In this document: positions 27,743-37,745 of the stretch, one piece after another
Layout: every line of letters begins with the position of its first letter
How positions within the stretch are numbered: the stretch's first letter is position 1
Assembly: GCA_027021785.1 (NCBI GenBank)
Contig: JALUTR010000183.1
Coordinates: 1-44,878, forward strand
Origin: Fidelibacterota bacterium
GTDB taxonomy: Bacteria; Fidelibacterota; Marinisomatia; Marinisomatales; JAADGP01
DNA: 44,878 nucleotides
Direction of reading: 5' to 3'
The notes under the pieces: model-generated
The model's database searches: none
What the model saw: only the letters and a program-made list of their open reading frames with translations
What the model was told of the DNA's origin: nothing
Program-made: the position numbers and the translations under genes

Positions 27743-28531
27743 CTACAAGCGGGAAACCAACTCGTTATATTTGTCCATCAGAAGCTTCGTGTTTTCCCCG
27801 CGTTTTCCGGTTCCTATGACCGTGTCGTCAATTTTCACAACGGGAACGATTCCCCGGGTCGTATTGCTCAGGAACACTTCGGATCGATTCGTTAAATCCG
27901 CCAGGGTGATACACGCGTACGCCACCGGATAGGGCGAAATTTCGCAAACCACCTGGCGGGTAATGCCGGGCAAAACCCCCTCTTTGCGGGTTACCAGCGT
28001 ATCTCCCTCAAACCAGAACAAATTTGATCTGGATCCCTCATATATATAACCGGCTTCATCAGTTAAAAGCGCTTCGAAACAGCCTTTTTTTCGCGCTTCC
28101 CGATAGGCCAGAAAGCATTCCAGGTAGGAAAGCGATTTAACATGCGGTAAGGCCCGGTGCTGAACAATGCTCATTACCGACACACCGGCGTAAATGGATT
28201 CATTAATCGTTAATTCGAAAGAAATTACGATCAGTTCCTCGGGCGTGGCCACGATTTTTAATTGCTGAACGGGATAATCGGCTGCCGCAACAACCTTTTT
28301 TACCATCGAAATAATTTCGGACGCCGTGTATTCTACCGTCAAGTCGATTGCCCTGGCCGAGGCAAAGAGCCGGTCCACATGTTCTTTCAGCCGGAATACT
28401 TTCCGATTGCCGAACGTCCGGAGCGTTTCGAAAACGCCGAACCCGTACATAAACGCGTCCGAAAGAAGGTTTACCTTTGCTTCTTCCCTGTTTACCCAAC
28501 TACCATTAATCAAAATCAGCATAATTTCCAC
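27743..28531 (-). CDS. pabC: aminotransferase class IV, probable aminodeoxychorismate lyase
   Basis: LINGSWVNREEAKVNLLSDAFMYGFGVFETLRTFGNRKVFRLKEHVDRL; YEGSRSNLFWFEGD; adjacent to pabB/pabA. Confidence 0.8.
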   Translation of the reverse strand: MEIMLILINGSWVNREEAKVNLLSDAFMYGFGVFETLRTFGNRKVFRLKEHVDRLFASARAIDLTVEYTASEIISMVKKVVAAADYPVQQLKIVATPEELIVISFELTINESIYAGVSVMSIVQHRALPHVKSLSYLECFLAYREARKKGCFEALLTDEAGYIYEGSRSNLFWFEGDTLVTRKEGVLPGITRQVVCEISPYPVAYACITLADLTNRSEVFLSNTTRGIVPVVKIDDTVIGTGKRGENTKLLMDKYNELVSRL

Positions 28532-29756
28532 CTATAAAAGATTTTGCCTTGTCAAACGTTTCCTGGTATTCAGGCTCCATTTCCGAATCGATGGTGATCC
28601 CGCCGCCTACCCCAAGATATAACCGCGCGCCTTTTTTCACGACCGTGCGAATGGCTATATTGGCATCAAGTTCCCCCGTCGGCAGAAGATATCCGATTGT
28701 CCCGGTATAAACGCCCCGGGCGACCGGTTCCAGTTCATCGATAATTTCCATGGCCCTTTTCTTGGGACACCCGGTAATCGAGCCACCGGGGAACATGGAA
28801 AACAGAGCTTCCAGGGGAGTCAATTCTTCCCGCAGTAAGCCCTGGATCCTGGCAACCGTGTGCCAAACCGCGGGAAGTTTACGTAGGGCTTTCTTTTGGA
28901 GAATTTTAACCGAACCGATTTCGCATACTTTGCCCAAATCATTTCGTAATAAATCGATAATCATGTAAAGTTCAGCCTGTTCCTTGGAGTTCCTCAGTAA
29001 ATCGCTGATTTGCCGTCGGTCCTCCCGTTTTGTCTTTCCCCGGGGACGCGTTCCCTTGATCGGCTCGGTTACGATCCGTCGGTTTTCAATCCTGATAAAC
29101 CGTTCCGGAGACAGGCTCAGGATCGAAAAATCGTCCCCCTCAAGGTACGCTGCAAAATCCACCGGGTTTTTCCTTAAAAATCGCGGAAATAATTCGCGCC
29201 CGGACATGCGCGTGGTGGCTTCCAGACGATGCGTAAGGTTCATCTGGTAAATATCACCGGCCACGATATGGGCCTGTACCTGCTCAAACGCCGCCTGGTA
29301 TGTCTCCCGATCCAGGCGCGTGGTAAATTGACAATCGATCACCCCTTGATCGGGAAGGACCTTCCGGTTAAGAATCTGTCGCGCGATTCCGGGGAAATCA
29401 TGGTCATGGTAATACAGAATTGTTTTCTCCCGGCCGAACTCAAGGTAATTATCGTAGGCAAGGAAGTATATCTCGGGCAGACCGAGATCATTTTTCTTCC
29501 CCGGTACAATTCGGTGCAATTCCAGCCCCAGGTCATAACTCAGATACCCCATGACAAACCGCTCCCGGTTCCGGTTCGTGAACACCGCCAGGTCGGTTCC
29601 CGACCGATGAACAAATGTACCGACAGGGTTGAAAGCAACAATTCGTTTCCACCCCTGTTTACTTCGGCTCCAGGTCATACAAGGGTATTTTTCCGTATCA
29701 CGTAGTTTTCGCCAAAACGAAACCGGATCGCACGGCGGTAGTTCATATCGAAACAT
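28506..29756 (-). CDS. pabB: aminodeoxychorismate synthase component I
   Basis: Chorismate-binding motifs PIKGTRPRG, MIIDLLRNDLGKVCEIGSV, MFPGGSITGCPKKRAMEIIDELE, GVYTGTIGY. Confidence 0.9.
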   Translation of the reverse strand: MFRYELPPCDPVSFWRKLRDTEKYPCMTWSRSKQGWKRIVAFNPVGTFVHRSGTDLAVFTNRNRERFVMGYLSYDLGLELHRIVPGKKNDLGLPEIYFLAYDNYLEFGREKTILYYHDHDFPGIARQILNRKVLPDQGVIDCQFTTRLDRETYQAAFEQVQAHIVAGDIYQMNLTHRLEATTRMSGRELFPRFLRKNPVDFAAYLEGDDFSILSLSPERFIRIENRRIVTEPIKGTRPRGKTKREDRRQISDLLRNSKEQAELYMIIDLLRNDLGKVCEIGSVKILQKKALRKLPAVWHTVARIQGLLREELTPLEALFSMFPGGSITGCPKKRAMEIIDELEPVARGVYTGTIGYLLPTGELDANIAIRTVVKKGARLYLGVGGGITIDSEMEPEYQETFDKAKSFIGGNYADFD

Positions 29757-30345
29757 TTTCTGCCTCCCGGCGATGAGGAACGGATTCCGGGCACAACAGG
29801 AAATTCCGCAGTATCCGTGTTCCGCATTCGGTCATGAACGATTCGGGATGGAATTGCACACCGAACAGGGGATACCTCCGGTGCTCCATAGCCATAATGT
29901 CGCCGTCGCGTGTGCGGGCTGTCAATCGCAATTCATCCGGCACCCGGGTAAGAACCAGGGAATGGTATCTTGCGGCCGGGAACGGATTTTCGACCTTTTC
30001 AAACAGAATCGATTCCTCATGATAGATTGGTTGTGTCCGTCCGTAAACCAGGTGTTTTGCCGGTCCGATTTTCGCGCCGAAAGCGACGCCCAGGCACTGG
30101 TGCCCAAGACAGACACCCAGCATCGGAATCACGCGATAAAAGGCACGAACAAGAGGAATGCAAATACCCGTTTCATACGGTCTCCCCGGCCCCGGCGACA
30201 GGATAATTTTTTCCGGCCTGTCCTTTTCGATTTCATCGATCGATATTTGGTCGTTCAGGACCACTTTTGCCTGGTATCCAAGTTCCGCAACCGCCTGGTA
30301 AAGGTTGTAGGTAAAGGAATCGTAGTTATCAATGATCAATACCAT
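29743..30345 (-). CDS. pabA: anthranilate/aminodeoxychorismate synthase glutamine amidotransferase
   Basis: MVLIIDNYDSFTYNLYQ, SPGPGRP, GVCLGHQCLG, FGVQFHPESFMTECG. Confidence 0.92.
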   Translation of the reverse strand: MVLIIDNYDSFTYNLYQAVAELGYQAKVVLNDQISIDEIEKDRPEKIILSPGPGRPYETGICIPLVRAFYRVIPMLGVCLGHQCLGVAFGAKIGPAKHLVYGRTQPIYHEESILFEKVENPFPAARYHSLVLTRVPDELRLTARTRDGDIMAMEHRRYPLFGVQFHPESFMTECGTRILRNFLLCPESVPHRREAENVSI

Positions 30346-30627
30346 AATGAATCGAAATCCGTGATTTCAGGCTATTGATTCGTACAGCCGGTTCGAAAAT
30401 GTCGATTATGAATCCCATCACCCGTTAGACCGGTTTGTTCGCGAGTAGGATTAATTAACGATTTTCGTGATTTCATTATCCGTCAACCTACGATTTATTT
30501 TCAGTATGTATAAAGTAATCTTTGGGGGGAATGGAAAGTGTTTAAAGGAGCCAATCCGCCTGCCGGCGGAAAGAACCAAGGGTCAATCCGCCGGTTGGGA
30601 GGTTATCGGAAGCGTATTGCCGGAGTA

Positions 30628-31419
30628 TCAGAGATCTTTTTTCGCAAAAGACCTTAATCCCAACCAGACCGGAATGATCATCCAGATAATCAAGGCGGAA
30701 ACGGCCACCACCAATCCTAAGGGGCTGCCGAAAAACTGTTTGAAAACCGCACCGGTATACCCCAGAAGAGCGGACACATCCACCATAAGCAGCATCATGA
30801 TTCGGGCCAGGTCGATGGGATTTAACAACGTTACGGCAATGCTGGCTTTATCCAGAGGATACTCACTGAACATGAAAATCAGGGCCAAAACAATCCCATC
30901 GTAAATCACGGCAAAAAACAACCAGATCAGGATTGTCAGACCCACCCCTTTTACCCGTTCTTCATTCTTAACCGAGATGTAATAGGATAAGGCGGTAAAC
31001 ACAAAGGTCAGGGTTACACCGGAAACCAGTAAAATGATAAATATGCCGCCAAAAGCCCCGGTATGATAGGTATTGTAAATAAACGGAATCCCCACCCCCG
31101 CGACGAAGGCAAGGGACAAGGGTGTGGCCAGGCCCACATACATACCGCGATACAACGACCCTCGTCCGATGGGTTGGGCCAACAACAATTCGATGAACTC
31201 ACGGGAGCTGTAGAAAAACATGCTCCCAAACACAATGCTCACCAGGGGAATGATAAACAAAGTAATATTCATTAAACTTAACACCACCTTGGAACCGTCA
31301 TTCCCAAAGCGAAACAGACCGTCGGTCAGAACAAAAAACAACAGGGCATAAAGCAGAATCCATTTGCCACGAATCAGGTCCTGCAGTTGGTATTTAATAA
31401 TTTTCAGAAACGGTTTCAT
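30628..31419 (-). CDS. nosY: ABC transporter permease of the nos cluster (NosY)
   Basis: Multi-TM ABC-2 permease; overlaps NosF ATPase in nos operon. Confidence 0.85.
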   Translation of the reverse strand: MKPFLKIIKYQLQDLIRGKWILLYALLFFVLTDGLFRFGNDGSKVVLSLMNITLFIIPLVSIVFGSMFFYSSREFIELLLAQPIGRGSLYRGMYVGLATPLSLAFVAGVGIPFIYNTYHTGAFGGIFIILLVSGVTLTFVFTALSYYISVKNEERVKGVGLTILIWLFFAVIYDGIVLALIFMFSEYPLDKASIAVTLLNPIDLARIMMLLMVDVSALLGYTGAVFKQFFGSPLGLVVAVSALIIWMIIPVWLGLRSFAKKDL

Positions 31420-32126
31420 GCCCCATTCTCCGTCATTAAATACGCTACCGCCCGCTCCAGATTCTTTTCCCCCGAGCGTTTGATAATCTCCTCGATCGTT
31501 CCGGTAAAAATGATCCTGCCGTCAAGTAAGTAAACCAAATTATCGGCCAGTTCCTCCAACTCACTCATGATATGCGATGTGATGATGATCGTTTTGCCGG
31601 CTTCTTTTTCATGAATCAAACGGTCCTTCAGCAGGCTGCTGGAGATCGGGTCAAGACCGGCGGTTGGTTCGTCAAGGATCAATAAATCGGGATTAAACAT
31701 GAGGGCAATAATGGCGCTAACCTTCTGACGTGTTCCCCCGGAAAGGGTCCTGATCGGTTTTTTCATTTCTCCGTCCATATTGAAAAAGGCAACCAGTTCA
31801 TCCTCCATGTTCCCATTAAATCCCCGCAAATCCTTTATCATCCGCAATACTTCCCTGGCGGTCAGGTTTTCCGGGAATCGCGCCAATTGGGGCATATACC
31901 CGATATTATCACGGTAGGACCAATCCCCGTTCAACTGAAAACCGTTAATCGAAATCAATCCCGAAGTGGGTTTATCCAGTCCCAGCAGGCATTTAATAAG
32001 CGTGGTTTTGCCCGACCCGTTATGCCCGATAATGGCTGTTATTTTACCGGTTTCTATCTCCATGTCCAGCTCACGCAAAACCGTGAGTTTTCCGAATTTT
32101 TTATCCAGCTTGCTTATTTTTATCAT
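31416..32126 (-). CDS. nosF: ABC transporter ATP-binding protein (NosF)
   Basis: Walker A GHNGSGKTTLIKCLLG, signature LSGGTRQKV, Walker B LLILDEPTAGLDP; between nosD and nosY. Confidence 0.9.
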   Translation of the reverse strand: MIKISKLDKKFGKLTVLRELDMEIETGKITAIIGHNGSGKTTLIKCLLGLDKPTSGLISINGFQLNGDWSYRDNIGYMPQLARFPENLTAREVLRMIKDLRGFNGNMEDELVAFFNMDGEMKKPIRTLSGGTRQKVSAIIALMFNPDLLILDEPTAGLDPISSSLLKDRLIHEKEAGKTIIITSHIMSELEELADNLVYLLDGRIIFTGTIEEIIKRSGEKNLERAVAYLMTENGA

Positions 32127-33373
32127 TGCACACGACTCATTAAGGGTTTTTGATCAACCAGCATCTCGGGTGTCATCAGGGGAATATATTCCTCGGCTAA
32201 ATCCAGCAAGTTTACGAACAGACTACGCAGTAGAATGAGCGCGGGTTCATTTTTTTCCACCAGGACTGAGAACAGTTTTACCGGATGGAAGGGGACATCT
32301 CCAACCCCGTTCTTATCAAGATCGTAGCCGCGGTATTTGCTCCAATAATTACGATCGAAAAGGTTAAAATTGTGTCTGCTGTTGGTAGCGACATCAAACG
32401 TGTTTCCTATGAAATCATTGAAACTAAATGTATTGTCGTTTGAATTGGCCATTATTTTGACAGCCCAGCCATTGTTAATAAACCGGTTGTTTTTTATTTC
32501 CATCCGAACACAACCATCGTTCAACATCCCGATCGTGTTCTGTTCAAACAAATTTTGATGGATAGAGCTGTCATAAATATCTTTTAACAATAGACCGTAG
32601 GAAGCGTCCCCCCAATTATATTCAAATGTGTTGGCCCACATTTCCACATTTCGGGAATACATTACCGCCACACCAGCGCCATTGTTGGTAAAAGTATTGT
32701 TCCAATACCGGTTACGATCCGAGAACATAAAATGCAACCCATAACGATGATTCAATTTTGCCGTATTATTAAATACCTCGGAATCCTCCACAAACTCCAG
32801 ATAAATACCATCCCGTTGGCCTTCGATATTATTGTCCTGAACGGTAACTTGCTTGCAATACCATAAATGGATGCCGTTACCGGACAGTGTCTCTGTTTCC
32901 AGGTTGCTGATAATCTCGTTTCCGGCCACCACACATTGGCTGGTATTGGCCAGGTAAATCGCGAAATAGTTATTTTTAAACCGGTTTCGTATTATTTGTC
33001 CTTTTCGCACGCCATCAAACTTGACAGCGGCATTATCGTGAATAAAACTGGTCCCGGAATTCCTGAAATCGAACCCTTCGATTGAAAAGAACCCGGCCTT
33101 GACCGTCAGGATTTCGCCTTCACCTTTCCCGTCCAGGATGGGCCATCCCTTACCGATTAATGTCAATGATTTTTCAATCACTATATTGCCTTCCGCAAAG
33201 ACCCCTTCGTGTACATAAACCGTGTCCCCGTCCTGGGCCGAATCAAGCGCGCTTCTGAGGGTTGAATAGGCCCTGTCTTCACCGACATGGATATCCCGGC
33301 CCGAAACACTCCCCACGCCGATCAGTGAGAAAAGGACAAGTGCGGTAAATACGGTACGCATCGTTAAAACCAC
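32123..33373 (-). CDS. nosD: nitrous oxide reductase maturation protein NosD (periplasmic right-handed beta-helix)
   Basis: Signal peptide, DIHVGEDRAYSTLRSALDSAQDGDTVYVHEGVF, NNTAKLNHRYGLHFMFSDRNRYWNNTFTNNGAGVAVMYS, LFDRNYWSKYRGYDLDKNGVGDVPFHPV. Confidence 0.93.
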   Translation of the reverse strand: MVLTMRTVFTALVLFSLIGVGSVSGRDIHVGEDRAYSTLRSALDSAQDGDTVYVHEGVFAEGNIVIEKSLTLIGKGWPILDGKGEGEILTVKAGFFSIEGFDFRNSGTSFIHDNAAVKFDGVRKGQIIRNRFKNNYFAIYLANTSQCVVAGNEIISNLETETLSGNGIHLWYCKQVTVQDNNIEGQRDGIYLEFVEDSEVFNNTAKLNHRYGLHFMFSDRNRYWNNTFTNNGAGVAVMYSRNVEMWANTFEYNWGDASYGLLLKDIYDSSIHQNLFEQNTIGMLNDGCVRMEIKNNRFINNGWAVKIMANSNDNTFSFNDFIGNTFDVATNSRHNFNLFDRNYWSKYRGYDLDKNGVGDVPFHPVKLFSVLVEKNEPALILLRSLFVNLLDLAEEYIPLMTPEMLVDQKPLMSRVQ

Positions 33374-33828
33374 TTTTTCCCGGTTAACGCCAAAATTTCT
33401 TCCCAGGAATATTCTTCGCCGGAATACAATTCCGCCATGTTTTCCGCGATTTTCTTGTCGCCGTACGCCGTAATATTAAGTCCCATCGGGCTGGTTAATT
33501 TCCGGGCCACAATAAATACAGCCGTGTTTTTATCGATTAACTTTCCCGGATCTCCGAAATCGATCACAAAAACGGAATGGATTTTTCCCGGGGCGATTCT
33601 TTTCCTGATCAGGTCCGCCGCCATACATTCGATGGAATCGTATTTATACGCCTTACCCTTGCGGGTAACAATCTCAGCTCCAAAACGATTATCCATCATT
33701 TTCATTTTACAATAGGAACATCCATCCCGGCCAAATCGCAAGGGTTCCGGTTTAGGACTACAGGCAAAAATCCCCAACAATACTGCCAATAGTAGTATTT
33801 GACGCAGACTTTTCATCAGCATGATCAA
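33364..33828 (-). CDS. nosL: NosL copper-binding lipoprotein
   Basis: Lipobox LGIFACSP; FGRDGCSYCKMKMMDNRFGAEIV; PMGLNITAYGDKKIAENMA. Confidence 0.9.
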   Translation of the reverse strand: MIMLMKSLRQILLLAVLLGIFACSPKPEPLRFGRDGCSYCKMKMMDNRFGAEIVTRKGKAYKYDSIECMAADLIRKRIAPGKIHSVFVIDFGDPGKLIDKNTAVFIVARKLTSPMGLNITAYGDKKIAENMAELYSGEEYSWEEILALTGKKWF

Positions 33829-34403
33829 CGCGATTTTTTTGCCTCAATATAGTACGACACCATACCCAGGAGAATGGAAACAAAAGCGGCAATTCCTCCC
33901 AGCGCCGGAAAAGAATAAGCCGTAAAATTAAGGATTGTCTTCCGACCAAATAATGGGGGCTGATATGTCATATTCGGAATTTTAATGGCCGCTTTCTCGA
34001 TATCCAGATTATGTCCATAGTCGTAATTCCACTGGTAAAAATCATATAAACCGATTAATGCCAGAACAACAAATACTCCGATCCAAACCAGCAGCATTTT
34101 ATTCCCACCTTTAATAGCGGTAAAAAGCCCGAACGCTATTATGAAAAAAACGACATAGGGTATGATTTTGAATTCCGGGAAGGATTGGGGATCAATATCC
34201 TTCATCCCGATATAGTGATTCACCAGGTTTATATTATTCAAGTCATTGGGGTTATGTCCGGTAATATCATTTATCCAGATATACATACCCAGTCCTTCCG
34301 GGTATTGGGGCGCTTCCAGAGTAATCGACCAAACCGGGAAAACATACATCAGAAGCAGCAACAACGAAGCTATAATCAATATTGTTTTTGATACTTTATT
34401 CAT
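33825..34403 (-). CDS. nos-cluster integral membrane protein of unassigned function
   Basis: Multi-TM ORF between nosZ and nosL; 4-bp overlap with nosL; likely the membrane protein often seen in atypical nos clusters. Confidence 0.7.
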   Translation of the reverse strand: MNKVSKTILIIASLLLLLMYVFPVWSITLEAPQYPEGLGMYIWINDITGHNPNDLNNINLVNHYIGMKDIDPQSFPEFKIIPYVVFFIIAFGLFTAIKGGNKMLLVWIGVFVVLALIGLYDFYQWNYDYGHNLDIEKAAIKIPNMTYQPPLFGRKTILNFTAYSFPALGGIAAFVSILLGMVSYYIEAKKSR

Positions 34404-34513
34404 TTTTCCCCCTAACGGTTTGATCTGGCATTAAGCAAAACCATCACGACTTTTTACGAAAAATCCGGTTTGGTGTGGGGAGATGATTTCTCCCCACACC
34501 GTTACCTTTTTTA

Positions 34514-36460
34514 TTAGTTATGGGATAGTTCGATTTTGGCGTTCCGTTTTGAAACGCGGATATATCCCTGCATTTCCTGGTGTAAGGCAGAGCAGAAATC
34601 CGTGCAATAGAATGGATATACCCCCGGTTCCTTCGGTTCCCAGGTCAGCGTTCTGGTTTCACCCGGCATAATTAACAGTTCAGCGTTATTGGCGCCGATA
34701 ACCGCAAATCCGTGGGGGATATCCCAATCCTGTTCCAGGTTGGTAATATGGAAGTAAACCTTATCCCCAACTTTCACACCCTCGATATTATCCGGGGCAA
34801 AGTGCGTTCGAATCGTCGACATATACACGTGAACTTCCTTGCCCTTCCGTTCCACGCGTCGCTCTTTCTCGGATTTAATCGCATAGGGGTTCGTGTTGTT
34901 TTCCAGTTTATAGATTTTGGTGGTTTTATTCATCAGGATCTCAGCCGGAATCGCCTGGGCATAATGCGGTTCTCCGACGGTTGGGAAATCCAGCAACAGT
35001 TTCATTTTCTCACCGGAGATATCTATCAACTGCGCAGCGTGTGATAGTTCGGGACCCACAGGTAAATAGCGATCCTTTGTCATTTTATTTAAGGCGATCA
35101 CATATTTACCCCACGGTTTACGACTATCACCACCGGGGATTGACAAGTGTCCGATGGAATAGTAAGTCGGTATTCGGTCAACGACTTCCCAGGTACCGAT
35201 TTTCCACTTAACAATTTCGGAAGAAATAAAAGCGGAAGTGTAGGCATAGCCTTTTCCGTCGAATTCCGTGTGGAGTGGTCCCAGGCCGCAATTCGTTACT
35301 TCGCCGGCCAGGATGGCATTATAGTCCAGAACGGGAATACCGTTAACTTCCCCGGAGAACTTTTTATTCTCGATTGCTTTCAACATTTTCGAAAATGAAT
35401 GCACCGGAATAACCGCCGCCAGTTTACCACCGGCGGCAATGTACTCGCCGCTTGGGTCAACATCCACACCGTGAGGCGATTTGGGAGTCGGCAGGTAGTA
35501 AATCAAGCCCGGACACTCCTCTGGAATGAGCACTTTGACCGATTTCTTTTCGTTGGAAACGACGGAACGGGTTCCTTCATCCAGGTAATTATCGAAATAC
35601 CGGACCGGCATTTCCCGCGCCTTCCCTTCGGCAATATATTTTTCCGCCAGTTTCCAGTTTACCGCGGCAACAAAATCCTTGTCGTTTTGGGACGCATTTA
35701 CTTCAAGCAGTTCGCTTGCCTGTTCGGAGTTATAACAGGTGAAGAAAGTCCAGCCATGGGATGGGCCTTTACCGGAATGCGACAAATCGTAGTCAAAACC
35801 CGGAACCAATATCTGGAAAGCAATGTCCATCCGTCCGGTCTCCTGGTCCACTTTGATAAAGGTAAGCGTGCCCTTAAAGTTTTCCTTATAACTGCTGATC
35901 GGGACATCTTCCTGAGGAATGGGGACGCTGAAACGTGTGGCGGCAATAACATATTCGGTATTCATTGTTACGAACGGAGAGGCATGATTCCCCCCGGAAT
36001 TGGGGATTTCGATTATTTCTTCGGTCTCAAAAGTCGACAGATCGATACGCGCAACGCGGGGGGTATTGTTCGCGTTAATAAAAACCCAACGACCATCGGG
36101 AACGCCATCCGTCTGGGAAAGCTCAGGATGATGCGCATCATCCCAGGGAATAAATCCGTAGGATGTTTTCAGCATATCCTTGGTTTCTTCGGAAAATCCG
36201 TAACCGTTTTCCGGGGACACGGAAAAAACGGGGATGATCTTAAACAGGCGTCCCGAAGGCAAGCCGTATACTGACAGTTGACCGTTAAAGCCTCCGGATA
36301 TGAAACTGTAAAATTCATCATATTCCCCCGGGGCTACGTACACTTTCGACGCTACCTCCGCATCTCCAATAACCTGTTTCTTGCCGGTACAACCCACCAG
36401 TATTATAAGCGCAACAACAGCCAAAATAAAACCGGCCCGAAGGTTACTCTTTTTGTTCAT
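34514..36460 (-). CDS. nosZ: nitrous oxide reductase, clade II type, with Sec/lipoprotein-like leader
   Basis: Leader MNKKSNLRAGFILAVVALIILVGC; DGRWVFINANNTPRVARIDL, SPHGVDVDPSGEYI, GLGPLHTEFDGKGYAYTS; CuA motif CTDFCSALHQEM. Confidence 0.95.
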   Translation of the reverse strand: MNKKSNLRAGFILAVVALIILVGCTGKKQVIGDAEVASKVYVAPGEYDEFYSFISGGFNGQLSVYGLPSGRLFKIIPVFSVSPENGYGFSEETKDMLKTSYGFIPWDDAHHPELSQTDGVPDGRWVFINANNTPRVARIDLSTFETEEIIEIPNSGGNHASPFVTMNTEYVIAATRFSVPIPQEDVPISSYKENFKGTLTFIKVDQETGRMDIAFQILVPGFDYDLSHSGKGPSHGWTFFTCYNSEQASELLEVNASQNDKDFVAAVNWKLAEKYIAEGKAREMPVRYFDNYLDEGTRSVVSNEKKSVKVLIPEECPGLIYYLPTPKSPHGVDVDPSGEYIAAGGKLAAVIPVHSFSKMLKAIENKKFSGEVNGIPVLDYNAILAGEVTNCGLGPLHTEFDGKGYAYTSAFISSEIVKWKIGTWEVVDRIPTYYSIGHLSIPGGDSRKPWGKYVIALNKMTKDRYLPVGPELSHAAQLIDISGEKMKLLLDFPTVGEPHYAQAIPAEILMNKTTKIYKLENNTNPYAIKSEKERRVERKGKEVHVYMSTIRTHFAPDNIEGVKVGDKVYFHITNLEQDWDIPHGFAVIGANNAELLIMPGETRTLTWEPKEPGVYPFYCTDFCSALHQEMQGYIRVSKRNAKIELSHN

Positions 36461-36527
36461 TTGTTGACCTCCTATTTTCTCATTTTCTGATTTATACTAA
36501 TGATTCCTCATCAATTTTACGGAACCT

Positions 36528-36980
36528 TTAATCCTGCTGATCGATTGACCGGAAATATTCCAGCACGGAGCGTGCTTCCTCCCGGGTAACATTTTGGAAT
36601 GTCATGGGAATATAATACTCCGCTAACAATTTTTTGACCTCCGGGTGTTTCTTCACCATTTCATCCGGATTCAGGATCATATTCATGATAAACTCGGGTT
36701 TGCGTCGTTCGGTAACTCCTTTCAGGGGCGGACCAACGAGACGAGCATCGATTTTATGACAAGCCGAACATTTCAGTTCGAATACACTCTTCCCTTTTGC
36801 CGCTAAACCGGCATCAATCGGATTAAGCGTGACCGACTTCACCGGTCCAATTCCTTTTTCAAGTTGTTCCTTTGTCAGGCCGCTCGTCGTAAGGCTTGAT
36901 TTGGGTTCCGGAACTTTTTCCTTACTGCATCCGGCGAAAAGAATGACAACGGACAATATCCCCAATAATGTTTTAATCAT
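36528..36980 (-). CDS. monoheme c-type cytochrome lipoprotein of nos cluster
   Basis: Lipobox LFAGCSK; haem motif CSACH; VGPPLKGV; distal Met in YYIPMTF. Confidence 0.88.
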   Translation of the reverse strand: MIKTLLGILSVVILFAGCSKEKVPEPKSSLTTSGLTKEQLEKGIGPVKSVTLNPIDAGLAAKGKSVFELKCSACHKIDARLVGPPLKGVTERRKPEFIMNMILNPDEMVKKHPEVKKLLAEYYIPMTFQNVTREEARSVLEYFRSIDQQD

Positions 36981-37428
36981 TCAAATTTCCTTTCTTTTGT
37001 TTTTGAGATAAACGACCCATGGGATAATGTTCACGCATTTCTTCCAGCGTAATTTCATTAAACAGTCGTTTTAATCTCAACATGGTATCTTCCCAATATT
37101 CATGCACCGGACAGGGGTCACCGTCGCCGCATTCGCCTAAACCCAACATACATTTGTCAAACAGACCCCCCCCCTCAATTGGCGCTACTATATCGATCAG
37201 GCGAATACCATCGGAATTTTGTTTCAGTGTAACACCACCATTGGGTCCGGTGTAAGATTCAAGAATACCGGCCTGGATTAATTTTTGAGCAACTTTTGTC
37301 AACTGATAGAAAGAAACCCCCAACTCCGGAGCTATTTTACGTAAACGAATATAATGACAATTATCCCCTTCTTTCAAAAGGTAGAATATCAACCGGATTG
37401 CATATTCCGATGTCTTGGAGAGAAACAA
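36973..37428 (-). CDS. Rrf2-family regulator with putative Fe-S cysteines
   Basis: MFLSKTSEYAIRLIFYLL; CMLGLGECGDGDPC; overlaps the nos-cluster cytochrome gene. Confidence 0.9.
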   Translation of the reverse strand: MFLSKTSEYAIRLIFYLLKEGDNCHYIRLRKIAPELGVSFYQLTKVAQKLIQAGILESYTGPNGGVTLKQNSDGIRLIDIVAPIEGGGLFDKCMLGLGECGDGDPCPVHEYWEDTMLRLKRLFNEITLEEMREHYPMGRLSQKQKKGNLND

Positions 37429-37458
37429 GCAGAACGATTATTATGAATTAAGAGTCAT

Positions 37459-37481
37459 AGTTCATAAATATATTATGAACT
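37459..37481. promoter_or_regulatory. perfect 9-5-9 palindrome AGTTCATAA-ATATA-TTATGAACT upstream of rrf2-nos operon
   Basis: Exact inverted repeat 31 bp upstream of the Rrf2 ATG. Confidence 0.7.
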
Positions 37482-37745
37482 CCACTGCCGTGGTTGCAAG
37501 AACTTTTTTGTTGTTATCCAATCGATCCTGAGTTAATACCGTTTGATTTCCGGCAGGTATATATTGCAAACAAATCCATAATTATTTGTGTTCGTTATAA
37601 TAACCGAACAGATACTTTTTACCCTTATATTTCAATTTTTAATTCCTGGTACTCTGGTATTAATGATCCTGGGGGAAACAAGAAAATGGTATTACATCAC
37701 CACGGCGCGACTGCAATATCAGGATGAAACTCTTTACGGAATATT

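Noticed and set aside
35399-36274. 291-aa plus-strand ORF opposite nosZ
   Set aside because: Antisense shadow of a clear NosZ coding region; no recognisable domain.
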